The notes beneath the pieces are model-generated. The model worked only from the letters and a program-made list of their open reading frames with translations, did not search any database and had not been told where the DNA came from. From NCBI GenBank assembly GCA_964019055.1, contig OZ025207.1:7367501-7431500 (forward strand): 64,000 nt of DNA, in the 5' to 3' direction. The translations under genes were made by a program, and so were the position numbers. Origin of the DNA: Anthopleura xanthogrammica. Lineage: Eukaryota > Cnidaria > Anthozoa > Actiniaria > Actiniidae. Below are positions 46,900 through 56,800 of the stretch, piece by piece; positions within the stretch are counted from its first letter, which is position 1, and each line of letters begins with the position of its first letter.

Positions 46900-48801
46900 T
46901 CATTTTAACCCTAACAATGAGGTTTTTTGCTGATGGGATGACTTTTTTGCCAAAAACACCACATTATTGCTGATGAAAAAAACGTATTGGCTGAAAACAC
47001 GACGTTTTGGCTGATAAAATGAAGTTTTTGGTGAGAAAATGAGATTTTTGGTGAAAAAAGGTGTTTTTTGCTGAACATTTTTTTTTTAATTGCGAATTTT
47101 CTTTCGCCGATAAGACGACGTTTTCACTGCTAAAAGCACATTTTGGGCGCGAACAGCACATTTTTGGTGAGAAAAAGAGGGTTTTGCTGAGAAAAAAGCA
47201 TTTTTGCTGAAAAAAGGTCATTTTAACCCTAACAATGAGGTTTTTTGCTGATGGGATGACTTTTTTGCCAAAAACACGACATTATTGCCGATGAAAAGAA
47301 CGTATTGGCTGAAAACACGACGTTTTGGCTGATAAAATGAAGTTTTTGGTGAGAAAATGAGATTTTTGGTGAAAAAAGGTGTTTTTTGCTGAAATTTTTT
47401 TTTGGCTGAGAATTTTCTTTTGCCGATAATACGACGTTTTCACTGCTAAAAGCACATTTTGGGCGCGAACAGCACATTTTTGGTGAGAAAAAGAGGGTTT
47501 TGCTGAGAAAAAAGCATTTTTGCTGAAAAAAGGTCATTTTAACCCTAACAATGAGGTTTTTTGCTGATGGGATGACTTTTTTGCCAAAAACACGACATTA
47601 TTGCTGATGAAAAAAACGTATTGGCTGAAAACACGACGTTTTGGCTGATAAAATGAAGTTTTTGGTGAGAAAATGAGATTTTTGGTGAAAAAAGGTGTTT
47701 TTTGATGAACATTTTTTTTTGGCTGAGAATTTTCTTTGGCAGATAACACGACGTTTTCACTGCTAAAAGCACATTTTGGGCGCGAACAGCACATTTTTGG
47801 TGAGAAAAAGAGGGTTTTGCTGAGAAAAAAGCATTTTTGCTGAAAAAAGGTCATTTTAACCCTAACAATGAGGTTTTTTGCTGATGGGATGACTTTTTTG
47901 CCAAAAACACCACATTATTGCTGATGAAAAAAACGTATTGGCTGAAAACACGACGTTTTGGCTGATAAAATGAAGTTTTTGGTGAGAAAATGAGATTTTT
48001 GGTGAAAAAAGGTGTTTTTTGCTGAACATTTTTTTTTTAATTGCGAATTTTCTTTCGCCGATAAGACGACGTTTTCACTGCTAAAAGCACATTTTGGGCG
48101 CGAACAGCACATTTTTGGTGAGAAAAAGAGGGTTTTGCTGAGAAAAAAGCATTTTTGCTGAAAAAAGGTCATTTTAACCCTAACAATGAGGTTTTTTGCT
48201 GATGGGATGACTTTTTTGCCAAAAACACCACATTATTGCTGATGAAAAAAACGTATTGGCTGAAAACACGACGTTTTGGCTGATAAAATGAAGTTTTTGG
48301 TGAGAAAATGAGATTTTTGGTGAAAAAAGGTGTTTTTGGCTGAACATTTTTTTTGGCTGAGAATTTTCTTTGGCCGATAACACGACGTTTTCACTGCTAA
48401 AAGCACATTTTGGGCACGAACAGCACATTTTTGGTGAGAAAAAGAGGGTTTTCCTGAGAAAAAAAGCATGTTTGCTTAAAAAAGGTCATTTTAACCCTAA
48501 CAATGAGGTTTTTTGCTGATGGGATGACTTTTTTGCCAAAAACACCACATTATTGCTGATGAAAAAAACGTATTGGCTGAAAAAACGACGTTTTGGCTGA
48601 TAAAATGAAGTTTTTGGTGAGAAAATGAGATTTTTGGTGAAAAAAGGTGTTTTTTGCTGAAATTTTTTTTTTGTCTGAGAATTTTCTTTCGCCGATAACA
48701 CGACGTTTTCACTGCTAAAAGCACATTTTGGGCGCGAACAGCACATTTTTGGTGAGAAGAGAGGGTTTTGCTGAGAAAAAAGCATTTTGGCTGAAAAAAG
48801 A
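46900..48801 (-). repeat. Monomers with attgcgaattttc at 951-bp spacing
   Basis: Monomers start at 46900, 47218, 47534, 47851, 48169 and 48486. The 46900 and 47851 copies appear identical, both with attgcgaattttctttcgcc and gataagacgacg, 951 bp apart. The flanking monomers are only partly matched: 47218 has gccgatgaaaagaacg and 48169 does not. The 48169 and 48486 copies have gggcacgaac and ggtgagaagagaggg respectively. Confidence 0.8.
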
Positions 48802-50386
48802 TCATTTTAACCCTAACAATGAGGTTTTTTGCTGATGGGATGACTTTTTTTGCCAAAAACACCACATTATTGCTGATGAAAAAAACGTATTGGCTGAAAA
48901 CACGACGTTTTGGCTGATAAAATGAAGTTTTTGGTGAGAAAATGAGATTTTTGGTGAAAAAATATTTTTTTTGCTGAACATTTTTTTTTGGCTGAGAATT
49001 TTCTTTCGCCAATAACACGACGTTTTCACTGCTAAAAGCACATTTTGGGCGCGAACAGCATATTTTTGGTGAGAAAAAGAGGGTTTTGCTGAGAAAAAAG
49101 CATTTTTGCTGAAAAAAGGTCATTTTAACCCTAACAATGAGGTTTTTTGCTGATGGGATGACTTTTTTTGCTAAAAACACCACATTATTGCTGATGAAAA
49201 AAACGTATTGGCTGAAAACACGACGTTTTGGCTGATAAAATGAAGTTTTTGGTGGGAAAATGAGATTTTTGGTGAAGAAAGTTTTTTTTTGCTGAACATT
49301 TCTTTTTGGCTGAGAATTTTCTTTGGCCAATAACACGAGGTTTTCACTGCTAAAAGCACATTTTGGGCGCGAACAGCACATTTTTGGTGAGAAAAAGAAG
49401 GTTTTGCTGAGAAAAAAGCATTTTTGCTGAAAAAACGTCATTTTAACCCTAACAATGAGGTTTTTTGCTGATGGGATGACTTTTTTTGCCAAAAACACGA
49501 CATTATTGCTGATGAAAAAACCTATTGGCTGAAAACACGACGTTTTGGCTGATAAAATGAAGTTTTTGGTGAGAAAATGAGATTTTTGGTGAAAAAAGAT
49601 TTTTTTTGCTGAACATTTTTTTTTGGCTGAGAATTTTCCTTCCCCAATAACACGACGTTTTCACTGCTAAAAGCACATTTTGGGCGCGAACAGCACATTT
49701 TTGGTGAGAAAAAGAGGGTTTTGCTGAGAAAAAAGGATTTTTGCTGAAAAAACGTCATTTTAACCCTAACAATGAGGTTTTTTGTTGATGGGATGACTTT
49801 TTTGCCAAAAACACCACATTATTGGTGATGAAAAAACGTATTGGCTAAAAACACGACGTTTTGGCTGATAAAATGAAGTTTTTGGTGAGAAAATGAGATT
49901 TTTGGTGAAAAAAGGTGTTTTTTTGCTGAAAATTTTTTTTTGGCTCAGAATTTTCTTTTGCCGATAACACGACGTTTTCACTGCTAAAAGTACATTTTGG
50001 GCGCGAGCAGCACATTTTTGGTGAGAAAAAGAGGGTTTTGCTGAGAAAAAAGCATTTTTGCTGAAAAAAAGGCATTTTAACCCTAACAATGAGGTTTTTT
50101 GCTGATGGGATGACTTTTTTGCCAAAAACGCGACATTATTGCTGATAAAAATACTATTGGCTGAAAACACGACGTTTTGGCTGATAAAATGAAGTTTTTG
50201 GTGAGAAAATGAGATTTCAGGTTAAAAAAGGTGTTTTTGGCTGACAATTTTTTTTTGGCTGAGAATTTTGTTTTGCCGATAACACGACGTTTTCACTGCT
50301 AAAAGCACATTTTGGGCGCGAACAGCACATTTTTGGTGAGAAAAAGAGGGTTTTGCTGGGAAAAAAGCATTTTTGCTGAAAAAAGG
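48802..50386 (-). repeat. More degenerate zone between domains
   Basis: Monomers start at about 48802, 49120, 49438, 49755 and 50072. They carry many private changes: aaaaaatattttttttgc (48957), ggtgggaaaatg (49252), gtgaagaaagttttt (49273), cacgaggttttc (49336), aaaaaacgtcat at two boundaries (49432, 49749), aaaaaggattttt (49732), ggcattttaacc (50071), gataaaaatactattgg (50145) and gagatttcaggttaaa (50212). Sequence either side is more uniform. This looks like an older, less homogenised segment where two amplification domains meet. Confidence 0.75.
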
Positions 50387-51969
50387 TCATTTTAACCCTA
50401 ACAATGAGGTTTTTTGCTGATGGGATGACTTTTTTGCCAAAAACACCACATTATTGCTGATGAAAAAAACATAATGGCTGAAAACACGACGTTTTGGCTG
50501 ATAAAATGAAGTTTTTGGTGAGAAAATGAGATTTTTGGTGAAAAAAGGTGTTTTTGTTGAAAATTTTTTTTTGGCTGAGAATTTTCTTTTCCCGATAACA
50601 CGACGTTTTCACTGCTAAAAGCACATTTTGGGCGCGAACAGCACATTTTTGGTGAGAAAAAGAGGGTTTTGCTGAGAAAAAAGCATTTTGGCTGAAAAAA
50701 GGTCATTTTAACCCTAACAATGAGGTTTTTTGCTGATGGGATGACTTTTTTGCCAAAAACACCACATTATTGCTGATGAAAAAAACGTATTGGCTGAAAA
50801 CACGACATTTTGACTGATAAAATGAAGTTTTTGGTGAGAAAATGAGATTTTTGGTGAAAAAAGGTGTTTTTTGCTAAAAATTTTTTTTTGGCTAAGAATT
50901 TTCTTTTGCCGATAACACGACGTTTTCACTGCTAAAAGCACATTTTGGGCGCGAAAAGCACATTTTTGGTGAGAAAAAGAGGGTTTTGCTGAGGAAAAAG
51001 CATTTTGGCTGAAAAAAGGTCATTTTAACCCTAACAATGAGGTTTTTTGCTGATGGGATGACTTTTTTGCCAAAAACACCACATTATTGCTGATGAAAAA
51101 AACATAATGGCTGAAAACACGACGTTTTGGCTGATAAAATGAAGTTTTTGGTGAGAAAATGAGATTTTTGGTGAAAAAAGGTGATTTTGTTAAAAATATT
51201 TTTTTGGCTGAGAATTTTCTTTTCCCGATAACACGACGTTTTCACTGCTAAAAGCACATTTTGGGCGCGAACAGCACATTTTTGGTGAGAAAAAGAGGGT
51301 TTTGCTGAGAAAAAAGCATTTTGGCTGAAAAAAGGTCATTTTAACCCTAACAATGAGGTTTTTTGCTGATGGGATGACTTTTTTGCCAAAAACACCACAT
51401 TATTGCTGATGAAAAAAACGTATTGGCCGAAAACACGACATTTTGACTGATAAAATGAAGTTTTTGGTGAGAAAATGAGATTTTTGGTGAAAAAAGGTGT
51501 TTTTTGCTAAACATTTTTTTTTGGCTAAGAATTTTCTTTTCCCGATAACACGACGTTTTCACTGCTAAAAGCACATTTTGGGCGCGAACAGCACATTTTT
51601 GGTGAGAAAAAGAGGGTTTTGCTGAGAAAAAAGCATTTTTGCTGAAAAAAGGTCATTTTAACCCTAACAATGAGGTTTTTTGCTGATGGGATGACTTTTT
51701 TGCCAAAAACACGACATTATTGCTGATGAAAAAAACGTATTGGCTGAAAACACGACATTTTGACTGATAAAATGAAGTTTTTGGTGAGAAAATGAGATTT
51801 TTGGTGAAAAAAGGTGTTTTTTGCTGAAAATTTTTTTTTGGCTAAGAATTTTCTTTTGCCGATAACACGACGTTTTCACTGCTAAAAGCACATTTTGGGC
51901 GCGAAAAGCACATTTTTGGTGAGAAAAAGAGGGTTTTGCTGAGGAAAAAGCATTTTGGCTGAAAAAAGG
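50387..51969 (-). repeat. Transition domain with cataatgg and cgacattttgac variants
   Basis: Monomers start at 50387, 50703, 51020, 51336 and 51653. Copies at 50387 and 51020 carry aaaaaacataatggctg, otherwise seen only at 3.7-7.7 kb, with cttttcccgataac. Copies at 50703, 51336 and 51653 carry cacgacattttgactgat and ggctaagaattttc, the markers of the R type that dominates the next 10 kb. The domain alternates the two with about 633-bp spacing. Confidence 0.8.
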
Positions 51970-53560
51970 TCATTTTAACCCTAAAAATGAGGTTTTTTGC
52001 TGATGGGATGACTTTTTTGCCAAAAACACCACATTATTGCTGATGAAAAAAACGTATTGGCTGAAAACACGACGTTTTGGTTGATAAAATGAAGTTTTTG
52101 GTGAGAAAATGAGATTTTTGGTGAAAAAAGGTGTTTTTCGCTAAACATTTTTTTTTGGCTGAGAATTTTCTTTGGCCGATAACACGACGTTTTCACTGAT
52201 AAAAGCACATTTTGGGCGCGAACAGCACATTTTTGGTGAGAAAAAGAGGGTTTTGCTGAGAAAAAAGCATTTTTGCTGAAAAAAGGTCATTTTAACCCTA
52301 ACAATGAGGTTTTTTGCTGATGGGATGACTTTTTTGCCAAAAACACCACATTATTGCTGATGAAAAAAACGTATTGGCTGAAAACACGTTGTTTTGGCTG
52401 ATAAAATGAAGTTTTTGGTGAGAAAATGAGATTTTTGGTGAAAAAAGGTGTTTTTTGGTAAAACTTTTTTTTTGGCTGAGAATTTTCTTTTGCCGATAAC
52501 ACAACGTTTTCACTGCTAAAAGCAAATTTTGGGCGCGAACAGCACATTTTTGGTGAGAAAAAGAGGGTTTTGCTGAGAAAAAAGCATTTTGGCTGAAAAA
52601 AGGTCATTTTAACCCTAACAATGAGGTTTTTTGCTGATGGGATGACTTTTTTGCCAAAAACACGACATTATTGCTGATGAAAAAAACCTATTGGCTGAAA
52701 ACACGACATTTTGACTGATAAAATGAAGTTTTTGGTGAGAAAATGAGATTTTTGGTGAAAAAAGGTGTTTTTTGCTGAACATTTTTTTTTGGCTAAGAAT
52801 TTTCTTTTGCCGATAACACGACGTTTTCACTGCTAAAAGCACATTTTGGGCGCGAAAAGCACATTTTTGGTGAGAAAAAGAGGGTTTTGCTGAGGAAAAA
52901 GCATTTTGGCTGAAAAAAGGTCATTTTAACCCTAACAATGAGGTTTTTTGCTGATGGGATGACTTTTTTGCCAAAAACACCACATTATTGCTGATGAAAA
53001 AAACGTATTGGCTGAAAACACGACGTTTTGGTTGATAAAATGAAGTTTTTGGTGAGAAAATGAGATTTTTGGTGAAAAAAGGTGTTTTTTGCTAAAACTT
53101 TTTTTTTGGCTGAGAATTTTCTTTTGCCGATAACACAACGTTTTCACTGCTAAAAGCACATTTTGGGCGCGAAAAGCACATTTTTGGTGAGAAAAAGAGG
53201 GTTTTGCTGAGGAAAAAGCATTTTGGCTGAAAAAAGGTCATTTTAACCCTAACAATGAGGTTTTTTGCTGATGGGATGACTTTTTTGCCAAAAACACCAC
53301 ATTATTGCTGATGAAAAAAACGTATTGGCTGAAAACACGACGTTTTGGTTGATAAAATGAAGTTTTTGGTGAGAAAATGAGATTTTTGGTGAAAAAAGGT
53401 GTTTTTCGCTAAACATTTTTTTTTGGCTGAGAATTTTCTTTGGCCGATAACACGACGTTTTCACTGATAAAAGCACATTTTGGGCGCGAACAGCACATTT
53501 TTGGTGAGAAAAAGAGGGTTTTGCTAAGAAAAAAGCATTTTTGCTGAAAAAAGGTCATTT

Positions 53561-53570
53561 TAACCCTAAC
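53561..53570 (-). other. Telomere-like 10-mer in each monomer (reference copy)
   Basis: The plus strand reads taaccctaac here, which is gttagggtta on the other strand. That is 1.67 units of a TTAGGG-type telomere repeat. The same motif is present at the start of almost every monomer in both arrays, about 200 times in the window. Rare changed copies include aacactaac (about 10560), tcaccctaac (28846 and about 30116), ttaatcctaac (about 43738), cctaaaaatg (51980), cctaagaatg (54835, 59905) and cctatcaatg (55150, 56418, 58954). A single unit does not make a telomere. The match may be a chance product of the 20-bp ancestor, since this subunit is the most divergent of the 16. Confidence 0.6.
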
Positions 53571-53798
53571 AATGAGGTTTTTTGCTGATGGGATGACTTT
53601 TTTGCCAAAAACACCACATTATTGCTGATGAAAAAAACGTATTGGCTGAAAACACGACGTTTTGGCTGATAAAATGAAGTTTTTGGTGAGAAAATGAGAT
53701 TTTTGGTGAAAAAAGGTGTTTTTTGCTAAAACTTTTTTTTTGGCTGAGAATTTTCTTTTGCCGATAACACAACGTTTTCACTGCTAAAAGCAAATTTT

Positions 53799-53808
53799 GG
53801 GCGCGAAC
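53799..53808 (-). other. GC-rich CpG box in each monomer (reference copy)
   Basis: The motif gggcgcgaac is the only G+C-rich stretch in an otherwise AT-rich monomer and carries two adjacent CpGs. Most copies keep it. Altered forms are gggcttgaac (clusters at 24.6-26.9 kb and 35.7-41.8 kb), gggtgcgaac (28.1-28.5 kb, 62.36 kb), ggtcgcgaac (27.5-29.1 kb, 40.8 kb, 43.98 kb), gggcacgaac (43.0 and 48.4 kb) and ggttgcgaa (29.7, 32.3 and 32.9 kb). No known protein-binding function can be assigned. I did not see a CENP-B box type motif here or elsewhere in the monomer. Confidence 0.55.
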
Positions 53809-56800
53809 AGCACATTTTTGGTGAGAAAAAGAGGGTTTTGCTGAGAAAAAAGCATTTTGGCTGAAAAAAGGTCATTTTAACCCTAACAATGAGGTTTTTT
53901 GCTGATGGGATGACTTTTTTGCCAAAAACACGACATTATTGCTGATGAAAAAAACCTATTGGCTGAAAACACGACATTTTGACTGATAAAATGAAGTTTT
54001 TGGTGAGAAAATGAGATTTTTGGTGAAAAAAGGTGTTTTTTGCTGAAAATTTTTTTTTGGCTAAGAATTTTCTTTTGCCGATAACACGACGTTTTCACTG
54101 CTAAAAGCACATTTTGGGCGCGAAAAGCACATTTTTGGTGAGAAAAAGAGGGTTTTGCTGAGGAAAAAGCATTTTTGCTCAAAAAAGGTCATTTTAACCC
54201 TAACAATGAGGTTTTTTGCTGATGGGATGACTTTTTTGCCAAAAACACCACATTATTGCTGATGAAAAAAACGTATTGGCTGAAAACACGACGTTTTGGC
54301 TGATAAAATGAAGTTTTTGGTGAGAAAATGAGATTTTTGGTGAAAAAAGGTGTTTTTTGCTAAACATTTTTTTTTGGCTGAGAATTTTCTTTGGCCGATA
54401 ACACGACGTTTTCACTGATAAAAGCACATTTTGGGCGCGAACAGCACATTTTTGGTGAGAAAAAGAGGGTTTTGCTAAGAAAAAAGCATTTTTGCTGAAA
54501 AAAGGTCATTTTAACCCTAACAATGAGGTTTTTTGCTGATGGGATGACTTTTTTGCCAAAAACACCACATTATTGCTGATGGAAAAAACGTATTGGCTGA
54601 AAACACGACGTTTTGGCTGATAAAATGAAGTTTTTGGTGAGAAAATGAGATTTTTGGTGAAAAAAGGTGTTTTTTGCTAAAACTTTTTTTTTGGCTGAGA
54701 ATTTTCTTTTGCCGATAACACAACGTTTTCACTGCTAAAAGCAAATTTTGGGCGCGAACAGCACATTTTTGGTGAGAAAAAGAGGGTTTTGCTGAGAAAA
54801 AAGCATTTTGGCTGAAAAAAGGTCATTTTAACCCTAAGAATGAGGTTTTTTGCTGATGGGATGACTTTTTTGCCAAAAACACGACATTATTGCTGATGAA
54901 AAAAACCTATTGGCTGAAAACACGACATTTTGACTGATAAAATGAAGTTTTTGGTGAGAAAATGAGATTTTTGGTGAAAAAAGGTGTTTTTTGCTGAAAA
55001 TTTTTTTTTGGCTAAGAATTTTCTTTTGCCGATAACACGACGTTTTCACTGCTAAAAGCACATTTCGGGCGCGAAAAGCACATTTTTGGTGAGAAAAAGA
55101 GGGTTTTGCTGAGGAAAAAGCATTTTTGCTCAAAAAAGGTCATTTTAACCCTATCAATGAGGTTTTTTGCTGATGGGATGACTTTTTTGCCAAAAACACC
55201 ACATTATTGCTGATGAAAAAAACGTATTGGCTGAAAACACGACGTTTTGGCTGATAAAATGAAGTTTTTGGTGAGAAAAGGAGATTTTTGGTGAAAAAAG
55301 GTGTTTTTTGCTAAAACTTTTTTTTTGGCTGAGAATTTTCTTTTGCCGATAACACAACGTTTTCACTGCTAAAAGCAAATTTTGGGCGCGAACAGCACAT
55401 TTTTGGTGAGAAAAAGAGGGTTTTGCTGAGAAAAAAGCATTTTGGCTGAAAAAAGGTCATTTTAACCCTAACAATGAGGTTTTTTGCTGATGGGATGACT
55501 TTTTTGCCAAAAACACCACATTATTGCTGATGAAAAAAACCTATTGGCTGAAAACACGACATTTTGACTGATAAAATGAAGTTTTTGGTGAGAAAATGAG
55601 ATTTTTGGTGAAAAAAGGTGTTTTTTGCTGAAAATTTTTTTTTGGCTAAGAATTTTCTTTTGCCGATAACACGACGTTTTCACTGCTAAAAGCACATTTT
55701 GGGCGCGAAAAGCACATTTTTGGTGAGAAAAAGAGGGTTTTGCTGAGAAAAAAGCATTTTGGCTGAAAAAAGGTCATTTTAACCCTAACAATGAGGTTTT
55801 TTGCTGATGGGATGACTTTTTTGCCAAAAACACCACATTATTGCTGATGAAAAAAACGTATTGGCTGAAAACACGACGTTTTGGCTGATAAAATGAAGTT
55901 TTTGGTGAGAAAAGGAGATTTTTGGTGAAAAAAGGTGTTTTTTGCTAAAACTTTTTTTTTGGCTGAGAATTTTCTTTTGCCGATAACACAACGTTTTCAC
56001 TGCTAAAAGCAAATTTTGGGCGCGAACAGCACATTTTTGGTGAGAAAAAGAGGGTTTTGCTGAGAAAAAAGCATTTTGGCTGAAAAAAGGTCATTTTAAC
56101 CCTAACAATGAGGTTTTTTGCTGATGGGATGACTTTTTTGCCAAAAACACCACATTATTGCTGATGAAAAAAACCTATTGGCTGAAAACACGACATTTTG
56201 ACTGATAAAATGAAGTTTTTGGTGAGAAAATGAGATTTTTGGTGAAAAAAGGTGTTTTTTGCTGAAAATTTTTTTTTGGCTAAGAATTTTCTTTTGCCGA
56301 TAACACGACGTTTTCACTGCTAAAAGCACATTTTGGGCGCGAAAAGCACATTTTTGGTGAGAAAAAGAGGGTTTTGCTGAGGAAAAAGCATTTTTGCTCA
56401 AAAAAGGTCATTTTAACCCTATCAATGAGGTTTTTTGCTGATGGGATGACTTTTTTGCCAAAAACACCACATTATTGCTGATGAAAAAAACGTATTGGCT
56501 GAAAACACGACGTTTTGGTTGATAAAATGAAGTTTTTGGTAAGAAAATGAGATTTTTGGTGAAAAAAGGTGTTTTTCGCTAAACATTTTTTTTTGGCTGA
56601 GAATTTTCTTTGGCCGATAACACGACGTTTTAACTGATAAAAGCACATTTTGGGCGCGAACAGCACATTTTTGGTGAGAAAAAGAGGGTTTTGCTGAGAA
56701 AAAAGCATTTTTGCTGAAAAAAGGTCATTTTAACCCTAACAATGAGGTTTTTTGCAGATGGGATGACTTTTTTGCCAAAAACACCACATTATTGCTGATG

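Larger units (their letters stand above)
53555..53871 (-). repeat. Reference 317-bp monomer showing 16 subunits of about 20 bp
   Basis: This L-type copy shows the internal structure most cleanly. A short core (ctga, gtga, ccga or a degenerate form) recurs at 53585, 53605, 53625, 53646, 53666, 53686, 53706, 53726, 53744, 53761, 53781, 53801, 53821, 53841 and 53861. A sixteenth, degenerate subunit spans the telomere-like motif before the next core at 53902. Steps are 20-21 bp except two of 17-18 bp around 53744. A T-tract usually precedes each core and an A-tract follows it, as in gttttggctgataaaatg. The monomer therefore probably arose by amplification and divergence of a roughly 20-bp ancestor, and the 16-subunit block was then amplified as a unit. 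Confidence 0.88.

Noticed and set aside
48802..50386. Transposon insertion in the degenerate zone
   Set aside because: All bases still align to monomers at near-normal spacing (315-318 bp). There are only substitutions and small indels, no inserted sequence, terminal repeats or target-site duplication.
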